Shown in pieces: positions 13,701-25,700 of a stretch of DNA of 64,000 nucleotides. The DNA is taken from assembly GCF_040954835.1 (NCBI RefSeq), contig NC_090706.1:38573148-38637147 (forward strand). The letters are read 5' to 3'. How positions within the stretch are numbered: the stretch's first letter is position 1; each line of letters opens with the position of its first letter. A model generated the notes under the pieces. That model saw only the letters and a program-made list of their open reading frames with translations. It made no database searches and was not told where the DNA came from. This stretch comes from Lepisosteus oculatus (taxonomy: Eukaryota; Chordata; Actinopteri; Semionotiformes; Lepisosteidae). The translations under genes were made by a program, and so were the position numbers.

Positions 13701-16700
13701 AGACAATGCATTGCATAAACAAAGAAAACATTGTACATCCCAGTAATGTACTCAGTTACGATGTGTAACGAGAGCGCATGAGGTTGTGTCATGTTGATTG
13801 ACGCTTTCCCGTGGCCTGTTATTAAATAAGGGCTGGCTTGCCCACAGTTGTTAACTTTGCTACATGTTATGAATTAGAAATACGCTCTTTTTTTTGCCAG
13901 ACTGTAGTGTTGATGAGCTTGTAAAAAAAAAACCAACACTAGCTCCCTTTGTTTGAGAGGATAGCATTTATGACAAGCACACGAGCGAGCTGGGTGCGCT
14001 GGGCTGACTGAAGGCTTTTAACACCACCATGGCTGCAAATTAATCATCGTATCATGTTTTCATGTTATATAGGAGGTGTCGCCAGGCTTTTTTTCCCCTA
14101 CAGAAGGCCTCTAGAAAGGCACTGCTTTGTTGTATGAAATAATAGTGCTAGCAATGATCTTGTCACTTCCAGTGTGCAACTACAAAGGTCTCGGACGAGC
14201 GACTGAAGTAAGGTCGCACACGCAGCCCCACGTGGAATGCGAGCAGCTTGTTTGTTCTAGCAGGGAGCAGCCCTGATGGAGGATCTGGAGGCTGCAGGAA
14301 ATGTGTCTCCACTGAGAGGCCTCAGAGTGCCGACTGTCAGGCTGATTTATGGGGCTGCGATAATGGAGGGGTGCTAAGAGCTGGATAAGGCCCTTCCAGC
14401 TGCTCTGTGTCCACCGCTGCAGACAGCTGGACCGGGGACAAGGGGACCGAGCTCCTGAGGCGAGGGGGGGCCAAGGGGCAGACAGGTAAAAAAAGGGCAG
14501 ATGCCGACAGAGGTTGAGATAGGACAGAAGGATATGGGCCCAGGGTGGCGTTTATCCAAACCTGACACTGTCCCTGTAAGACTGACCATGGACACCTCAT
14601 ACATTTGACACTAATCTTTCTGTCACTGATACTTCCCGTGCCGCGTGCTTACTCTGAGCTGTGCTGCACAAGACTTTTCACAATCTGATTTCCTGCAATA
14701 AACTGTTATAAGGACTTAATGACAGTCCATTAGAGTAGATTGTGGTGTTATCCAGAAGTGCTTTAAAATAACGCGCATTTAAGAATTGTGACACATGGTG
14801 AACCGAAAAAAATAATACATTGGCTTTTGTCAATGTATTTGCACACTCAAGAGGTCAGTGCTCTCAGAGGAGCAGCCAGAACCAGCCAGTCTGATACTGC
14901 ACCAGTGGGGCTGGAGACAGGGGTTTGTCTGGTGTAGCTCTTATCAGTGAAGGCTAAACGCCATCACAATGGAAAGACAGGGCTCCTGTTTGCATTGGGA
15001 TAGGAAATCAGAGATAAGCTGCTGCAGTTTCTTTTTTGATTAGATACAGAGAATCAAAACTGCAGGAACTACAGGGGGTGGTGGTGAGTGTAAATATTGT
15101 CATATTTAATGGGGGGGGCAGCCAGGTTAGCTCATGCCGGCAGATCCTGGCTTTCCTGGAACAGATCCCTTCTCTTGGCTTATGACTGATTGCAGATTAA
15201 TTTTTGAACTGACGGGCTTGTATACACAGCCTGGTGGACTTTTGATAAGAAAGAGGCACACAGATACCCTTCCTTCTTACCATGCAAAGTATTTTTTTTT
15301 TAACGACGTTGTGTCTGATTTTATGGAAGATCTGTGCAGTTCAGGAAAGCGCTCAGAGTAATTATACAGATTTACATGTATGCTTATGCAATGGCACTGG
15401 AATTCTGGGTGCAATTTCCGACCAGGCTCCAGCCTGAGATACAGCCTGTTTTTTTTTCCCTTGAACTAATAGACAGTAATACTAAACTAGCATGATATCA
15501 TTGCTTAATTGTAGCAATTCTAAGTATCTATAATTCCATAACTGTGGTGAAAACATGTGCTAATAAAAAATGACCTTCTGACATGGATGATTTTCATAGG
15601 AGCTTGGCTTTTTCAATATTGATGGGGGTGTTGGAAAATCTTGACGAAAATAACTTATCGTAGACATGTGGAATTGTCCCGATTATCTTTCGAAACCCAC
15701 AGAAACGTATTGAGACATTTTTGCTGAAACCTTTAGGTTAAAGTCATGAGTGAGATGAATACAGAATTCACCAAGAAGCCGCTTGGAGAATCGTAAACTT
15801 GCATTGAAAGGACACTGTGTCATTGACGTAGGTGAGACAAAGAACCCGTCGTCAGTACTGTGGACATGAGGCCATGCAGCCAGTCCCTCGTGACCTCTTG
15901 TTGGTTTGTGATCATTCTCGGCCAAGAGCCGGCTGATGACAGTGCCGGGCCTCCCTGTGGCACAGACGGCGCACGTGCTCCCTGCAGCGCACTGTGCTGG
16001 GTTCAGTTTCAAACCCCCACGACTCCTCGCAGCCAGAAGGTTTTTCCAGGTTCCCTTTGTTCTGAAACTCGACCCCCGGAGGTAGGCGGTGTCTCTCGGC
16101 TCGTGTTCCAGCCCCAGCTCTCGCTGGCTTAATTGCCCCGGTTTATCCTTATTCTAGCTGGATAAATTTAATGCCTCTCTCTTGGCTCCGAAGTGATTTA
16201 TAGGTACTGCGCCTTGAGACAGGCGCACCTTTTAAGTGGTCCCCTGTAAAAGACCTCGCTGTCCGAATGGGAAAACCATGAGATCCATCAAGTTAATTGA
16301 GGGCCCTCACTGAAGGAGAGCCAGGAGGCCCGGCAGCCCTTGACTTCAACCCCTCCCTTTGTCGGTGGCTGCCGCAGGTCTCTCTTTCTTCTCTGCCCCT
16401 CGTTCGTTCGGGGAGGACGGGGGCGCGGGGCTCTGGCAGGCGCAGTGCGGAGAACAGGGTCCGGGCAGCCGCTGGCTGCGCGCGCCGGGGCCTACCCGGC
16501 GTGGATCCTTCCGGGGAGCCAAAACTCTGCATCGAGGTGCCCCGGCCCGAGTCTGCGGGGCGCTGGGCCACCGGTGACCCACTGCACGGGCCGTCTTTTC
16601 CTGTGGTTTTCTGAGGGGCTTTATTTTTTATCGGCGGGCTGTCGAGGGGGAATGAGGCGGATGATGTCCGGGTAAGATCAAAGCCCCGCGAAGAGATGGA

Positions 16701-19700
16701 ATGGGGGTGTCAGGGGGGCTGTCTGTGAGTAATGTCTTTTAACATTTGTCGGCGGGTCAAAAACAAAGTTAAGATGGGATTACTGTGACTGAGAATGGGA
16801 AGGGCATGGGAAATCAAGGGAATACCCTGAAAAAACATGGGAATGACATGGGAAAGCCATGGTGTACTACAGTAAACTTTGCTTGGACGCACTTACCGAT
16901 GATCCGGTATAGTCAAGCACGCAGAAAATCCACGCTCAGTCCACAGGACTGTAAAACACAGTAAACACAGCTCTGTGACTGTTCCACGCTCTGTGACTGT
17001 TCCACGCTCACTTTCTTTGCTTTTGTGCTTTTTGTGCACATCTCCTGCGCTTGCGAATGAACCTGCTCGCTCACGAGGGGGGCGCTCCGCAGGTACAGGT
17101 CTGCCCGGGGTGTCGGTGACACAAGCCCTTCCCACCTGCCGCCCCTCCTGGCTGAGTTCGGCTGCCATCACTGGAGGAGGGGCGCAGGCCGCCGCCCCCG
17201 GAGGGACCCCAGCTGTCGGCCTTCAGCTGCTGCCCTCGCAGAGCGCGGAGCGCGGAGCGGCGCCGGCTCTGGTGTTTTCACAGCTCATTCTGCTCTGTGC
17301 AAAAAACACTGAGCAGAGAGATGAAAGGAAACCAGCGCGCCTTCCGAGGCAGTGGACCAGCGCACGGCCTACGCACTGGTAAAGGGAGGGAAAAGGGAGG
17401 AGGATCTGAAATTTCTGACGTTTCCTCGTGTGTGTGTGTGGCGCGCTCTCTCTCTCGCCCTTCTGCGGCGTGGTGGGGGAAAGGCACCTGAGGACCGCCG
17501 CGACAGCACAGGCAGGGGACAGGGAGACATGGGGGGGTGGGTGCAATTGAGTTGCTCGGTTTATTTAGCTTTGTGGGGGGGTTGCGCGAGTTCATCTGAG
17601 AAGTTGAGGTGAGGGGGCACGTGTGGCAGGGTAGATAGAGAGGGTCACTTCCACAAAGCAGTGACCCTTCCGATCTCTCCGTCCAGCAGCTGCAGTGTGT
17701 CAGGAGTGTGCGGGCCCCCCTCTCCGAACGCCAGGCCCTGCCTTCTTCCAGACAAGGTGCAGAGCCGGGGGCTGCAGATTAAAGCAGCACTCCCCCGTCC
17801 TGTTCTCGGCTGCGACACAAGTGCTGCAGGGCCTCCTTCGACACCCCTGTCCTGGCCTGCGTGGTACCCCAAGCGCCCCAGCTCCCTCGCCCCTGCACGA
17901 ACGCAGGCGCACGGAGCGCTGACAGATTGAGTCAGAGGCCCTGAGCAGCTGGGAGGCTGGCAGACACACCCCTCTCCCCTCAGCCCTCCCTGTTGACCCA
18001 GTCCCCCACCTCCGCCCTCGGAGTGTTATAATCCTTCAACACCCCGCAGCGGAGGGGAGGCAGCCCCACGTTACCCCCGGCCCTGCCGCTCGGGCCCTCT
18101 CTCTTCCAGCAGCAGGAACAGGAGCTCCAGTGCGAGGGCGGCAGATTGAGGGGGCGGCTGGGGTAGGAGGACTTGTCTGTCAGCTCCTCCATCTCGTTCG
18201 GCACTTTGCTGGCTGCCAGGATGTTTCAATAAGCCTGTTTTGCAACAAAAAAAAAAGCCATATTGATCGGGATATTTTGGCCCGCCGGAGCTATGCAAAG
18301 GAAATGGAAATCCGATATTCTCTCGCGCCTGCTCGCGCTCTCTCGCCTCTTTATTGAAACAAGATTGCTGTCGAGCCCCTCGCACGCTGGAGCTCCCACC
18401 ACGACCGCCCAAGAGAAACTTTTGCTCCAGATGTCCTAAAAATATATCTGTGGCTGTGAAAGAGGCTAGGAATGTGCATGAGGGGCTATATACTAGTGCG
18501 GAGCCTGTTCAGAACTGGCCTCTCCCACCTGTACGCTTATTTATTATAACGTAGTGTATTTGCTCCCAGTAACGCCGCCTCGCAATGTTCAAGACCTTAA
18601 CTCTACCCCTCTGTCTTACACTAGAACAGCGGTGTGAGGACTCTCTATATAATCAGATCTGAGTGACCCAGCGTCTTAAGGCTTTTACTCTTTGCAAAGG
18701 CACACAGACCGTGTACAGTCTACTGGGTACAAAGTGCTGCGCTCCGTAGCTCCACACAGCAGGAAATGTGACTGAAAAGAAGCCTTAGGTTTCCCAGAAG
18801 GCCACAGGGAGCCGTCAGCTCCGGGAGGGCGAGACAGGAAAAGCACTGTTGCTGGAAGGCGATGTGGTCTGAGTCCTGGTTCCCCGAAACAGCGCATACC
18901 AAACCGCTGGGCTCACTGGTCTTCGCCGGCAGCTGCGACCCGAGACAGGTAGACGTCGGGCGTGGCAGGGGGGTGACCCACTAGTCCCAGTAGTCCCAGT
19001 AGAACCAAGGAAGCTTGCTTTAGAGGCATCGCTCTTGTGTTCCTGGTATTTATTGCTTTGTTAACCTCTGATATTTGTTCTTATAACCCCTTCAGAATAA
19101 ATCTCTGTATATTTAGAACCCAGACGTGCAACCAACCAAACTATGCTGTGTTCTGCGCGGCGCACTTTCGGGGGGGGGGGTGATCTCTGGCACCCCGCGC
19201 GGCTGAGAAGGTAGCGAAACCCATCAGGCAGGAGGTTCGGGTTCCTCCGGTGTCGGCTCGGTTCGTCCGGGTTCTTTCAGAGCCGCGTACTTCCAGTTCC
19301 GCTGGCGGAGAACAGGAATTTTGCTTTCGTTCTTGAGGTCGTTGGAATTGTTTCTGGGGGGGGGGGGGGTGAGGGGGGGGCAGGAGGGCTAGAAAAAAAA
19401 CCTGCTCAGACTTCCAGTGGAATGCACGGTAATTTAATTCCAACGCCGAAACCATCCGCCAACCCCAACACCCCCCCCCCACCAGCCTCTTCTTTTTCTG
19501 GCACTTTCCTGGATGTCAACCAGCGTTTCCAGGTGAAAGCACTTGAATCCGAAGGGAAAGACGGAAAAGAAGAAAGGGCGCTGTTTGCAGAAAAAACAGT
19601 GTTGTTGTGCAATTTCCATAACCTCTGGCGGCCCTTGCTCTCAGCGCGCTGGTACGGCAACAGGATGTGACAGTACCAGCCATGAATGAGAGGGCCGTCC

Positions 19701-22700
19701 AAGGTACACACAGAGCCCGCGCTGAGGCCACGCCGGGGCCAAAGCAAATGGAAAAGGGAGGCTCCCTGGGGAGACTCCCGGACCACGGGACAGGGGAGAA
19801 AAAGATCCTTGTGCACGCAAGGGAGGCAGGCGGCTGGAAATAAAAAAGGTCTTAGAATAGTCCCGGGGAGCGAGAAACAACCCCCATCTTCTGTTTTCTG
19901 CCACGGGCCTGCGGGCTGACGGGCCCGTGTCGCCCCGGGAGACTGCTGGTCTCACGCCCCCCGAACCTCGGCGCCCCTGTAACCTTGATCGTGTCCACGC
20001 CTTGAGAAACACGCGGGGAGCCCGTGGAAAAGTCCCGCGACACGCTCTTGTCTGATTTCATTAAGAAAACCGGTGCGAACCCCAGTGGAAGAAACTTGAC
20101 AATTGCAAGCATCCCTCCTCACAGTCTTTTTGCTCTCCGGTCAACTCTAGTAGACTATAAGCTCTGCCTTCATCTCATGGCCACACACGGGTACTCACAC
20201 GTCTGTACTCCCCTGTTTCCTTCTTTTCACTGCTTTCTGATTTCCCTGTCTTGCTCTCCGTCCTAATTTTTGTCGTCCGCTGTATCGTGTGAGGTTTCAG
20301 CCCCTGATTCTGCCTGGGCTGGAATTGAGTTTTGTCCTGCACACTAGGGGGCGCAAGAGGCAGGGCTGGTGTTTTTATCCCAGTGGCTGTGCTCATGGCA
20401 GCTGAGCGGCTCTTGACTTCATCCAAAGCTCAGACTGCTCTTTGCGCTGTGTTTTCTCTGCCTAGCTGAGTTGATGCTGATGGGCAGAGTTCCTGCCTTG
20501 ATAACGTCCTTAATTATCTGTTCCCGCAGTTAGCACAGACTGCTGAAGGGGCCCAGTGTTGTTTTTGCCTGTAGATTAAAAAAAAAAAACAGGTTCTAGG
20601 TGATGCTTTGATGTCACCTGCTTACAGACACGTTCTATACAGGCTCCTGTGCAAGAGCAGTGGTGAAGTTTTGATACTCCTGCTGATGAGAAGTTCAATT
20701 ACAGTTAGCAGACTATTGGAGGGTAGATTACTGAAGTCTGGAGTCATTTAAAATGGATTTGGAGCCGGCGTTGTTAACTGTAACTGTAGATGAGCGCAGC
20801 AAAACGTGACCGGACTGAAGGACTGCTACTGACTACATTGAAGCCCTCTCTGCTTCGCCCAGGGAACGTGTAATCGAGCCGCTGCTCACAGTAAGCGCTG
20901 TGGCTCTCTCTCAGCGTGCTCACGGCCGCGGGAGTGTTGACGTCGGGGGGCCGGGGTCTCGGACGAGGGTGCTCTCTGTCGCTCACGTGGCCCGGCGGCC
21001 GCTGTCTCCGCAGGGCCCCCGCGGGTGAGCCGGCCGGTGGAGGAGAGGGTGACGGCGAGGCTGGGCAGGACCGTGCGGCTGCCCTGCCCCGTGGAGGGGG
21101 ACCCCCCGCCGCTCGTGCTGTGGGTCAAGGACGGGCGCAACGTGCACCAGGGCTGGAGCCGGCACCGGCTGGCGAGGCAGGGCCTGCGCATCAAGGAGGT
21201 GGAGACGGGGGACGCGGGCGCCTACGCCTGCAGGGCCGCCAACGGCTTCGGCAGCATCACCATCAACTACACCCTCGTCGTCGTCAGTGAGTACCCCGCC
21301 GCACCCGCCCGCTCCCCGCTCTGGGGCGCGCCCCGCCTCCGCGCCATGACACGCAGCTCACGCCATGGGAAGTGGGGAAATTCCTGGGACTTGAACCAGC
21401 CCTTCGGTGCTCCTCCTGCCCCAACAGCAGCTCGGGGACTAAGCGCTACACAGACACGCAGGAGGTACCCCAGTGTTGTGTGCCCTCCGCGTTAGAAGCG
21501 GGTGTCCTGGGAGGTGCCAGGGAGGTGGATCTAGGTCCTGCGTTCACAAACAATTCAGTCTATGATCTCACACCATCCATGATCTCTGAGTTTTGTAGCA
21601 ATGTAGATCCAGGTGTCTCATCCCCTCCTGGAAGCCAGAGGATCAGCTTCCACAGCATGTCTGGGTGGCTTGTCTCCGTCTCCCACAGCCTTTTGAGTAA
21701 ATAAACAAAATAACATGAATAAATGCCTCCAGTTAGCAGTATGAGCAGTGCCTTTGGGGATTTAGGATACTGTTCTCTGTGATTCAGCTCTTTTCAGCTG
21801 TCAGTGTAGCTCATTCCTTCGAGCCTAGGAAGTTATCAGGCCTCTCTTCTAGTAGTGTCGTCTTTACCGAGTTTTTGTGGGGTTTTTTATCTAAGAAGGG
21901 TTGGAATTTTGTGCTGGTAGCGGAGGTGAACTTGAAAATCTACAGCTTCATCCAGTTTCACAACTCTTCATTTTGCTGTGTAGTTTTTTGTGGGCGCTGA
22001 AAAGGTTTCGGCCGTGCGCTGTAGCTGAGAGCAGTGGTCAAGTGGTGGCCTGTCCGAGTACTGCCTGGGGGGTGGCTCGGGGCCTGTGGATCCTCTGGAA
22101 CTCAAGGCCCTCACAAAAATAACTTGTATATCACTTATAGGTTTCTGTAGAAATGTCCACATCTTCCACAGAAACATTCAGATTTGCATAGAGCATCGGG
22201 ACACTGGGGCGTGTAGAAACCCCCAGGTTATTTTCACAAGAGGAAGAGAGGGTGCATACACAGCAAGTGCTGCCAGACTGTCAATAAATCTCCAGAAGGC
22301 CTGTGCTGCTGAAAGGTTCTTGGACGCAGAGACTCCTACTAGACCGCGCTGTTCAAGGCCCAGCAGGGATAGCAGAGGGGGGCCTGACAGTTCAGTTCAT
22401 GACAATTCACTGAGGATTGGAACTGTTTAATAGGCCTCCCAGTCAGCTCGGGACACTAATTCCTCTTCCCTCGTGGGGCTTCCATGAGGCGAGGGCTCCC
22501 TGCCAGGGGACAGAGCGTTCCGTCACTTGCGTGCTCCTGTAACATCTTCTCTGGGTTTTGCCGAATGTTGAATTGGGTGTGACAGTCCGCTGCGCATGGC
22601 AGTGGCATCGCTAATGAACTGCTTCCAGAAAGCTGGAGAGTGGGTAAGCCGCATCAGGGAGCGCTGGCTGCAGGAGAACAAGTGGAGATCGATCCTGTGA

Positions 22701-25700
22701 TGGAACCTCTGGAGCCTGTTTCAGGTCTGAGAGAGAGAGTAAGGCAGCATGGATATAAAAAATAACATTTTATTGTCTCTCCTTTATATCCCACATCCAT
22801 CCATCCATTCATTTCCTAACTGCTTCATCCTGTTCAGGGTCGTGGGGGAGATGGAGCCTATCCCTGCTGCCTGATTCTCTCTACCTTATATCTCCCATAT
22901 CTCTCTTATATCCCTGCTGCCTTACTCTCTCCGCCTTATATCCCTCTTGCCTTACTCTCTGTTCCTCACACCTGAAGAAGGCTCAACAGCTGAAACATGA
23001 TGTTTCTTCTTTCTGCTTCTGAGTATGGAAACGTACCACTGCATCACGCTGAAATACTTCCCTGTTTCCTCACAGTCCAAAATCCCCACGTTCAAAATAA
23101 GACAGTTCTGTACTTTAAAAACAAAGGGAAACCTTTGCCACGCGCTTATTCCTAATATCTTTGCACTTACGAAGTAAAGTAAAACTAAAACAGGGGGGAA
23201 ATTAGGTTTTGGACGGTTGGAACAAGATCTCAGATGAGTACTTCACAGCTCTGTTTTCGGCAGTGCAGATAGGTGTCTGGAAGACTCCAGCCAGGGTTCA
23301 GCTCATGTCTTTTCCTGTATGAGGCGCTGACTGAGATGGGATCAGTTTCATTAAAAAAAAAACCTTCCCCCCGGTAAAATCCTGCCAGACTTCATAATGT
23401 CTGAATTGGATAGCAGTGCTAAAATATTCAGCATTACACAGTGACTGCTTCAGCCACAATCCGGGGCTACGCTTTCAGTGGTAACGAGCACTGGCAGGCA
23501 ACAAGTCCAAACGCTTTTTTAATCTAACAGAAACCACACTGTACCTAAAAAATGAAACGTCCTGTTTGAAAAACAAAATTCAGCTCACGTTATCAATATT
23601 TGGCCCAGATACTAATAGCTCAGTGAAAGCATTTGGCCGTATAACCTCGATAGGCAGCATATTTAATGAATTCTGCTTTTTGGGTGTTGCAACAGCAGAG
23701 CCCCGACAAGCAAGAATAGACACAGATCAGACACTGAGGAACAGTGGAGCTCACAAGAAATTAACTGGTTTTCCTCATGTCTCCGCCACACAGCCAGCCT
23801 TTACCAGCCTGTTCACAAAATACTGTCTCACTGTCCCAGCAGGCAGCGTGCAGATCTGGGTTAGTCAGCAGTTGGGATCGGCTTTTTATAGACAGCGGGG
23901 CCTCTGTAACTCTGTCATTTCGTTTTTGTGCTTGCATGTAGAGGTACACATGTTGTGACCTGGTGTATCTTCTGGATGGGCAATACATATAATATAGGTT
24001 TATTCCATGCTGAAAAAAAAAGAAGAAAGAGAACACAACGTTTCGGCCGTGGAGCCTTCTTCAGGTGTGAGAGAGACAGGGCAGTAGGCAAAGGTAAAGT
24101 AGTGGGAGAACAAAGGTTGGGAGGGAGGAGGAGTGAGAGGCGGGAGCAGGGGACAGAAAGAGAGGCCAATCAAGAGGTGTGAAGTCAGAATGGGTGCAGA
24201 GAGGTGTGAAATGAAACTTCCAATGAATGGAGAAAATTCATTCATTTAAAGGAACAGTAGTCTGTCGTTAAGGGAAGGGAGAATGTGTGATCCTAGCTGC
24301 AGAATAATTTTAGTTTCGGTGGTCTATATATACATATAATATGCCTACAGAAGGCTTAGAAATCACATTCCCTCTGAGCAGCAGGATGATCCCTCTCGGG
24401 CTTTGCAAGCTGCAAGGCTCTTGTTCAGCTTTGGTGCCCATGGAAGTGGGGGAAAATGAATAAACTTAAACGAGAACCCCCTGCGCTCGCTGGGGCACGC
24501 TGTTTAATCCGCTCCTGTGAAGAGGTGGGCTTCGCCAGGCGCTGACGTCTGAAAGGTACAGAGAGCAAATAGAGAAGAGCTGCTGCAGAAAACTCAGCCC
24601 GGCTGTCAAAGTGTGTTAACATCGCATGGATGCCTGCGTCAGGAATGGTGGGACGAATCCCATTACCAAAACCGCATCCAAACCACTTAAAGAGAGACTC
24701 TGCATCCTATCATATTACAGTCCTCCTGCGCGCAGGCCTCTAAACATCTTCAAAACAGCATCGAACATGGAAGCATAGGAAGAACAGTTCTTTTTTTTTT
24801 TAGTTTTGCGTGTTGGGACACATATTGTTCCCTGGTGTTCCTGGGTCTCCAGACGTTCTTGAGGACGTCCTGGCATGTCTTAGACGAGGAGCCTCTGGTC
24901 TGAGCTTCACATTGGAGAGGCGGGCTAACAATAGTCAGGTCTGATGGGTAACAGGGGATGCTGGAGACAGGACACGTTACAAGGAATCTCATAAATGCTA
25001 AAATATGTCTTGCAAAGGAGGAACTGGGAGTTTGGCTTTGATGATTATTTTCCTGTCTGTGTGACGGCGATCTAATTTTAATTTGAAATTGAGATTGCAA
25101 ATCGAATGACACAGAACACCACAAACCAGGATTTCAAAAACATGTTTGTTTTTTTATTGTAGGAAAATAAGCTAGGGAAAGTTCAAAGCCCATGCACATA
25201 TGGAGGCAAATTGATTCATGCTTGAGAGAGGGGTGGAAGAAAGAGGGTTCATTAATAAAAGTGAAAGATGAAAGGATGTTTTGATGAAATTAAAACCATT
25301 TTAGTTCGTATTAATCTTAGCCTAATGGAGCAGCGTGTTAAAGACGGGTCAGTTCTTAATTGTACGAAACGGCTCATATCCAGAGCAGCATGGTCAGGGG
25401 AAAAGCTTAATTGATCCTGACTGCTCTCAGTCTGAGATGCCACTTAATCTTGTCAGAAGCGTTTTTTCCCAGTTCCGTTTCAGATCGTTGTGCTGCCTGG
25501 TATGCAGTACTTTTAGATGGGAGAAACATTTTAAAATTAACTACAGAAAAGGTGACCTTAGAGTACTGTCGAATCAAGAGCGTTACCCCCAGACAGGAAA
25601 GCTATAGGTCACACTCCCGCTGCATGTCCAAAAACAAAGATGTTTCTGCACCACACTGTGTTTTTTGTCATTCATGAGGGAGGTTATAAAGGAAAGGTGG

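Larger units (their letters stand above)
1723..21013 (+). other. fgfrl1: fgfrl1 intron 1 (19.3 kb), no coding exons found
   Basis: The long first intron is typical for this gene. I see no exon with a recognisable protein match on either strand; short open frames here look incidental. It contains a degenerate tandem repeat near 8.3-8.5 kb, AT-rich blocks with homeodomain-type TTAATTA sites near 9.8-9.95 kb, and CpG-rich stretches at about 16.3-18.4 kb and 19.1-20.0 kb. Facing G and C homopolymer tracts lie at 19356-19380 and about 19471-19480. Confidence 0.7.

Noticed and set aside
16780..17010. Short tandem motifs (CATGGGAA copies; duplicated CTCTGTGACTGTTCCACG)
   Set aside because: Only two to four copies each. 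Noted as local duplications, too small to call arrays.
19356..19480. Facing G14/G8 and C10 tracts as a regulatory or recombination structure
   Set aside because: Homopolymer runs of this kind are frequent in this window (for example C16 at 42466). No further support.
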